The notes below the pieces were generated by a model, which was given only the letters and a program-made list of their open reading frames with translations, made no database searches and was not told the DNA's origin. From a virus, in the IMG/VR virus record IMGVR_UViG_3300046507_000667, positions 1 to 64,000 of that record: 64,000 nucleotides of DNA. One strand, written 5' to 3'. The translations under genes and the position numbers were made by a program. This document shows positions 60,722 through 64,000 of this stretch, piece after piece. Positions within the stretch are counted from its first letter, which is position 1. Every line of letters starts with the position of its first letter.

Positions 60722-62254
60722 ATGTCAAAGTATACAGAAAGATTGGCAATGCGTCGTAAGGGTCTTCAAGAAGCTGGTCGTGAACGTGCTGAAAAGTTAC
60801 TTACAGAACAGACACAACTTCAAGAAGATTCACACGCAAAGTCATTCGTTCCACGTCGCAGTAAATTGCGCAATAGCTTTAATCAGCGTCAACGTGAGCT
60901 AAACGAAAGCCATCGCGATCGTATGCACATGTTTATTGCTGAAGTAGTTAAGCAAGCTTGTCCAGTAGATCTCTCACATGTACCACTTGAAGAAATGGTA
61001 CATCAGATTGCTGAAGTCCGTGAGACATTCAAGTCAGTCATTACAGAGAATCCAGATATTTGGCAAACACCTATTCCAGATGCAGGTACTAAGACAGCTG
61101 TAATGTCTCTAGGTAATGCCAATGGTGATTGTACTGCTGTTGATATGATCAAAGCAATGGGTACAGTATGTGCTCAGTTTGATAAGCTTGGTCGTACACA
61201 GACAGGCTCAGAAGCTAAAGATACAATTATCGGTGCTGCTAATTTCATGGATACCTTTATTGCTAAGGGTAATGATGAACATGCAATCTTCACACCACAA
61301 TTTGAGCAATTCCGTCAATCACTAATGGGTAGCCTTGCTGACAATGCTCGTAGCAAAGTCGTAATGTCCATTAAACAAGATCGTGAAATTGCAAGTCAAA
61401 AGCAAACTATCGTTGAAAATTGCCTAACAGAAGATGTACAAGGTATTGCTCGTGTTAAGTTTGAAAAAGAAGTAAAAGATCTAGACGCTCGTCCAAATAT
61501 TCTTCGTGAAGTATTCAATAGTGTCAAGCTCTTTAATGAGCATGAAACTGGTGATTCACAAGACTATATGAATGAAACAGTCTTTAATCTTACAGTTCTA
61601 GAAGTTCTTAATGAACTAGGTGAAGTCAAGGGCAAAGCTGATGACATCTGCTTACAACTTCGTAAGGATCGTCGCAGTTTTTTAAATGAAGGCCATGGAC
61701 GTTATTGGGGAGGTGCTTTTAAAGATGCAGTTACTTTTAAGCATGTAGGCAACTCCATGGCTTCTCTTTTCTCAGGTATTGCAAGCAATATCAAACGTAC
61801 TCATGAAATTGTAGATAGTACTATTTCATGGCTAGAAGATGAAAAGAAAAATAGTCATTTTGATTTCAAAAAGATTGATGAAAGCCATCTTAAGAATTTT
61901 TTTATCCATCAAGATAAAGCAGTTCATTGGCGCTTTTATTTTCTTTTAGATGATACTAAATTTGAGCAAATCAAAAAAGGTATTTCTAATGAAGGTAAAG
62001 ATACTGGGTGGTTTGATTTTTCATATAAGCCAGATGTCCTTGGTCCAGTAGTTCGTATTGCTGGTAATAAGTCAGTAGATGCATTTATTAGCCTAGCTAA
62101 GAAGTATAAAGCTCGTGCTGATGAGATTGCAGGACTTATTAAGAAAGATCCACGTAATGCTAAGGCAGTTAAACATGAAATGAAGATTGTTGCTGCAGGT
62201 GCAATGGATTTTGATTTAATGGTTAAAAACCTAGTACGTATGGCAGCAGTGTAA
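60722..62254 (+). CDS. hypothetical virion-type protein, charged and helical
   Basis: 510 residues starting MSKYTERLAMRRKGL; AGGAAT lies before the ATG. The first 65 residues are very basic and polar (RRSKLRNSFNQRQREL), with LLTEQTQLQED and LNES that could be head-protease sites. The rest is helical, with two Gly/Asn-rich stretches. It ends at a terminator. No family is recognised. Confidence 0.6.
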   Translation: MSKYTERLAMRRKGLQEAGRERAEKLLTEQTQLQEDSHAKSFVPRRSKLRNSFNQRQRELNESHRDRMHMFIAEVVKQACPVDLSHVPLEEMVHQIAEVRETFKSVITENPDIWQTPIPDAGTKTAVMSLGNANGDCTAVDMIKAMGTVCAQFDKLGRTQTGSEAKDTIIGAANFMDTFIAKGNDEHAIFTPQFEQFRQSLMGSLADNARSKVVMSIKQDREIASQKQTIVENCLTEDVQGIARVKFEKEVKDLDARPNILREVFNSVKLFNEHETGDSQDYMNETVFNLTVLEVLNELGEVKGKADDICLQLRKDRRSFLNEGHGRYWGGAFKDAVTFKHVGNSMASLFSGIASNIKRTHEIVDSTISWLEDEKKNSHFDFKKIDESHLKNFFIHQDKAVHWRFYFLLDDTKFEQIKKGISNEGKDTGWFDFSYKPDVLGPVVRIAGNKSVDAFISLAKKYKARADEIAGLIKKDPRNAKAVKHEMKIVAAGAMDFDLMVKNLVRMAAV

Positions 62255-62261
62255 TAAGTAT

Positions 62262-62292
62262 CCCTTAACTCTCTTTACTGAGGGTTAAGGGG
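62262..62292 (+). terminator. intrinsic terminator
   Basis: CCCTTAAC (62262-62269) and GTTAAGGG (62284-62291) form a stem extended by CTC/GAG, followed by TTTTATTTTT. It ends the 57-62 kb unit. Confidence 0.85.
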
Positions 62293-62338
62293 TTTTATTT
62301 TTCCAACAATTCCTTAGTTTTCAATAGGAATTTAGAAT

Positions 62339-63511
62339 ATGTCAAGAATTCTCCTAGATACATATGGATCTTTGATTCATACTGCAGTAAACGATAAACC
62401 TAGATTAACTAAATTTATCACTCATATTGAGAAGTACTTTGATAAGAACCATGCTATCGTTTTTGATCAAGGACCAACTAAGAAATTACTATTTGCTAAT
62501 AGTGATAAGCAAGTAGTATATGATTTTCTCGGTATGTCCGATAAAGATGTAGCTGATGTAAAGAAAGTTATTAAGACAGTACCTACTATTTACTCTAAAG
62601 GTATTATGCTTAATGACCCATTCGTCATCTTATCAGTATATATTGTACGTGAACTTCATGTTCAAAAGCTTGTTAGACAGCGTGATTTAGTTCTTATGTA
62701 TTTAGCATTTAAGAACTATTCAAGCTCTCAGAATAAGTTCTTCAAGTATGGTGCTAATGAACAGGTTATGGCCTTTACTTTGAATAATCTATCAGATAAG
62801 TTCAAATATAAGGTATTAAAGAATAACTATGCTGTACTTAAAGATACAGTAATGAATTCACACATGACATATGAAAAACTGTTAGAAACTGGCACAGATG
62901 ATATGCCGCCAATTTACTATATTCAGTTACATAGTCGTGTCAATAAGATCATTCGTAATATTGCTGGGGAGTATTACACAAACTATAATGAGAAGCGTTA
63001 TATCAATTCAGTTAAGACCTATGATGAAGAATCAGGTGGACTTATTGATTATGAAAATTCTTCTGCTCTTATTAGTGGTTTAGCTGAAGGTACACTAAGC
63101 TATTTTCTAAGCTCTTCTGTCAATATGAATCTTGTAAAGACAGTATCTGAACGAAATTCTATTCCTTCTAGTACTGTATTTCAGGCTCTTAATGCTATTA
63201 AGAAAGAAGAAGATCCTTTAGTAATCCAACTAATGATTACTAAGATTCTAACGATTATCTATGATGATAATCCAGATCTTTTAGGACGAGTTTGTTCACA
63301 AGACTTTGCAATTAATGCTATTAAGCAATTGTCAATTTCTAATACAACTAATCCTAATCTTATTGAGCTAAAGAATATTCTTGATAAGTGGCTAATGACA
63401 TACAATATTAAGTATGCACAGACACAACGATTAGCTACTAAGATGGCTTATCGTAATGCATTATATAGCTACTTTGTATATATTCTTATTCTCAATAAGT
63501 GTAAGAGTTAA
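62339..63511 (+). CDS. hypothetical virion-type protein
   Basis: 390 residues starting MSRILLDTYGSLIHTA, weak ribosome-binding site. Largely helical, rich in Lys, Asn, Tyr and Leu. It ends 8 bases before the next ATG with AAGGAATA as the ribosome-binding site of that gene. No signal peptide, catalytic motif or known family. Confidence 0.65.
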   Translation: MSRILLDTYGSLIHTAVNDKPRLTKFITHIEKYFDKNHAIVFDQGPTKKLLFANSDKQVVYDFLGMSDKDVADVKKVIKTVPTIYSKGIMLNDPFVILSVYIVRELHVQKLVRQRDLVLMYLAFKNYSSSQNKFFKYGANEQVMAFTLNNLSDKFKYKVLKNNYAVLKDTVMNSHMTYEKLLETGTDDMPPIYYIQLHSRVNKIIRNIAGEYYTNYNEKRYINSVKTYDEESGGLIDYENSSALISGLAEGTLSYFLSSSVNMNLVKTVSERNSIPSSTVFQALNAIKKEEDPLVIQLMITKILTIIYDDNPDLLGRVCSQDFAINAIKQLSISNTTNPNLIELKNILDKWLMTYNIKYAQTQRLATKMAYRNALYSYFVYILILNKCKS

Positions 63512-63519
63512 GGAATAAT

Positions 63520-64000
63520 ATGCTCATTAATTCATTAGAAGAAGCAGGTATTATTAGGCAAGAGTATAAACCTACTCTACTTGAAGCGGTATATAAGAGA
63601 CATCCAGTTCTTATTCAATGTGAAAAACTACTAGATCAATATATTCAAAAAGTAACTTCACCATTAAATGCTAATTTCTTTGATAGCGAAAAGATTCTTC
63701 AAGAAGTTCAGACTTTACTAGGAAAGCATTTTGGATATAGCGAGTTAGTTATTTCCAACCAACGGTTTTCATTTGGTAGACAAACTGAAACTACTGTCTA
63801 TAAGGATGGTAATACTGTAACTGGTATTGAATCTAAAGAAGTAGTTAACTTTAGAACAAACTTCAAGAATATTGATGCTCATACTTTTAAGTCTATTTCA
63901 GTACAGAAATTAAATCCTTTTGTAGATGACTTAGATATATATGAAAATACAGGCTATAATATTCGATATAAGCCTGGAATGAATTCATTCAATCTTATCC
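63520..64000 (+). CDS. hypothetical protein, cut by the window edge
   Basis: 160 codons starting MLINSLEEAGIIRQEY, open to the window end; AAGGAATAAT precedes the ATG. Helical at first, then strand-rich (VVNFRTNFKNIDAH). In operon with the 62339 gene. No family is recognised. Confidence 0.65.
   Translation, partial: MLINSLEEAGIIRQEYKPTLLEAVYKRHPVLIQCEKLLDQYIQKVTSPLNANFFDSEKILQEVQTLLGKHFGYSELVISNQRFSFGRQTETTVYKDGNTVTGIESKEVVNFRTNFKNIDAHTFKSISVQKLNPFVDDLDIYENTGYNIRYKPGMNSFNLI

Noticed and set aside
1-64000. CRISPR array
   Set aside because: No series of equal repeats with unique spacers was seen; the recurring hairpins are at gene ends and are not evenly spaced.
1-64000. Integrase, attachment site or insertion sequence
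   Set aside because: No recombinase or transposase motif, and no terminal inverted repeats with target duplications; mobile elements seen are the group I introns.

Overview
The window reads as one stretch of a large, AT-rich, tailed double-stranded DNA phage genome, most likely a myovirus of the 'jumbo' class infecting a Gram-negative host. The evidence is a spanin-type lysis cassette, a portal protein, baseplate-like proteins, a B-family DNA polymerase, an SSB-like protein ending in DDDIPY, and pieces of a multisubunit RNA polymerase (beta' with a GGDYDGD catalytic motif, a second beta' piece with a trigger-loop-like motif, and the N-terminal half of beta). A phage-encoded multisubunit RNA polymerase is known from phiKZ-like and AR9/PBS1-like phages. 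Nothing in the sequence identifies the host species.

Layout. 1-1.8 kb: minus-strand genes, including a PD-(D/E)XK nuclease-like protein. 1.9-3.1 kb: lysis genes (inner spanin-like, DUF3307-like membrane protein, outer spanin-like lipoprotein). 3.1-5.75 kb: two virion-type proteins. 5.75-6.55 kb: two promoter-like motifs, a 34-codon ORF and a noncoding stretch with several nested stems, ending in a terminator. 6.56-8.0 kb: RNAP beta' C-terminal piece. 8-11.7 kb: small proteins and RNase HI. 11.8-18 kb (minus): portal gene, interrupted by a group I intron, and three neighbours. 18.1-30.2 kb (minus): about 30 small accessory genes, many overlapping by a few bases, several too short for ordinary ORF calling. 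30.3-38 kb: a DNA polymerase split in two. The motif B/C half is on the minus strand, and the exonuclease plus motif A half is on the plus strand and carries its own group I intron. 38-45.7 kb (plus): replication and nucleotide-related genes, an SSB-like protein, a HAD-like protein, and RNAP beta', whose catalytic motif is interrupted by a third group I intron. 45.9-51.9 kb (plus): RNAP beta N-terminal half, a PIN-like protein, and a 1047-residue tail protein with a degenerate M15 peptidase domain. 51.9-56.8 kb (minus): three members of a four-member 'MALFL' family plus two virion-type proteins. 57-64 kb (plus): baseplate-like and unknown virion-type proteins.

Expression signals. A well conserved motif, AAATATATTAT-N5-TG, sits upstream of at least ten transcription units on both strands and is probably the recognition element of a phage RNA polymerase. 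Convergent or adjacent units are separated by hairpins of a shared type (CCCTATACC/GGTATAGGG on the left, CCCTAACC or CCCTTAACC variants on the right) that look like intrinsic, often bidirectional, terminators.

Main unusual points: the divergent two-piece DNA polymerase; three related group I introns, each in a different essential gene and with base-paired P1 helices that define the splice sites; two related intron endonuclease genes that both look damaged; an unrecognised protein encoded in the third intron; the structured noncoding region near 6.1-6.5 kb; the MALFL paralogue family; and the inactive-looking peptidase domain. All functions come from reading motifs by eye. No database search was run.
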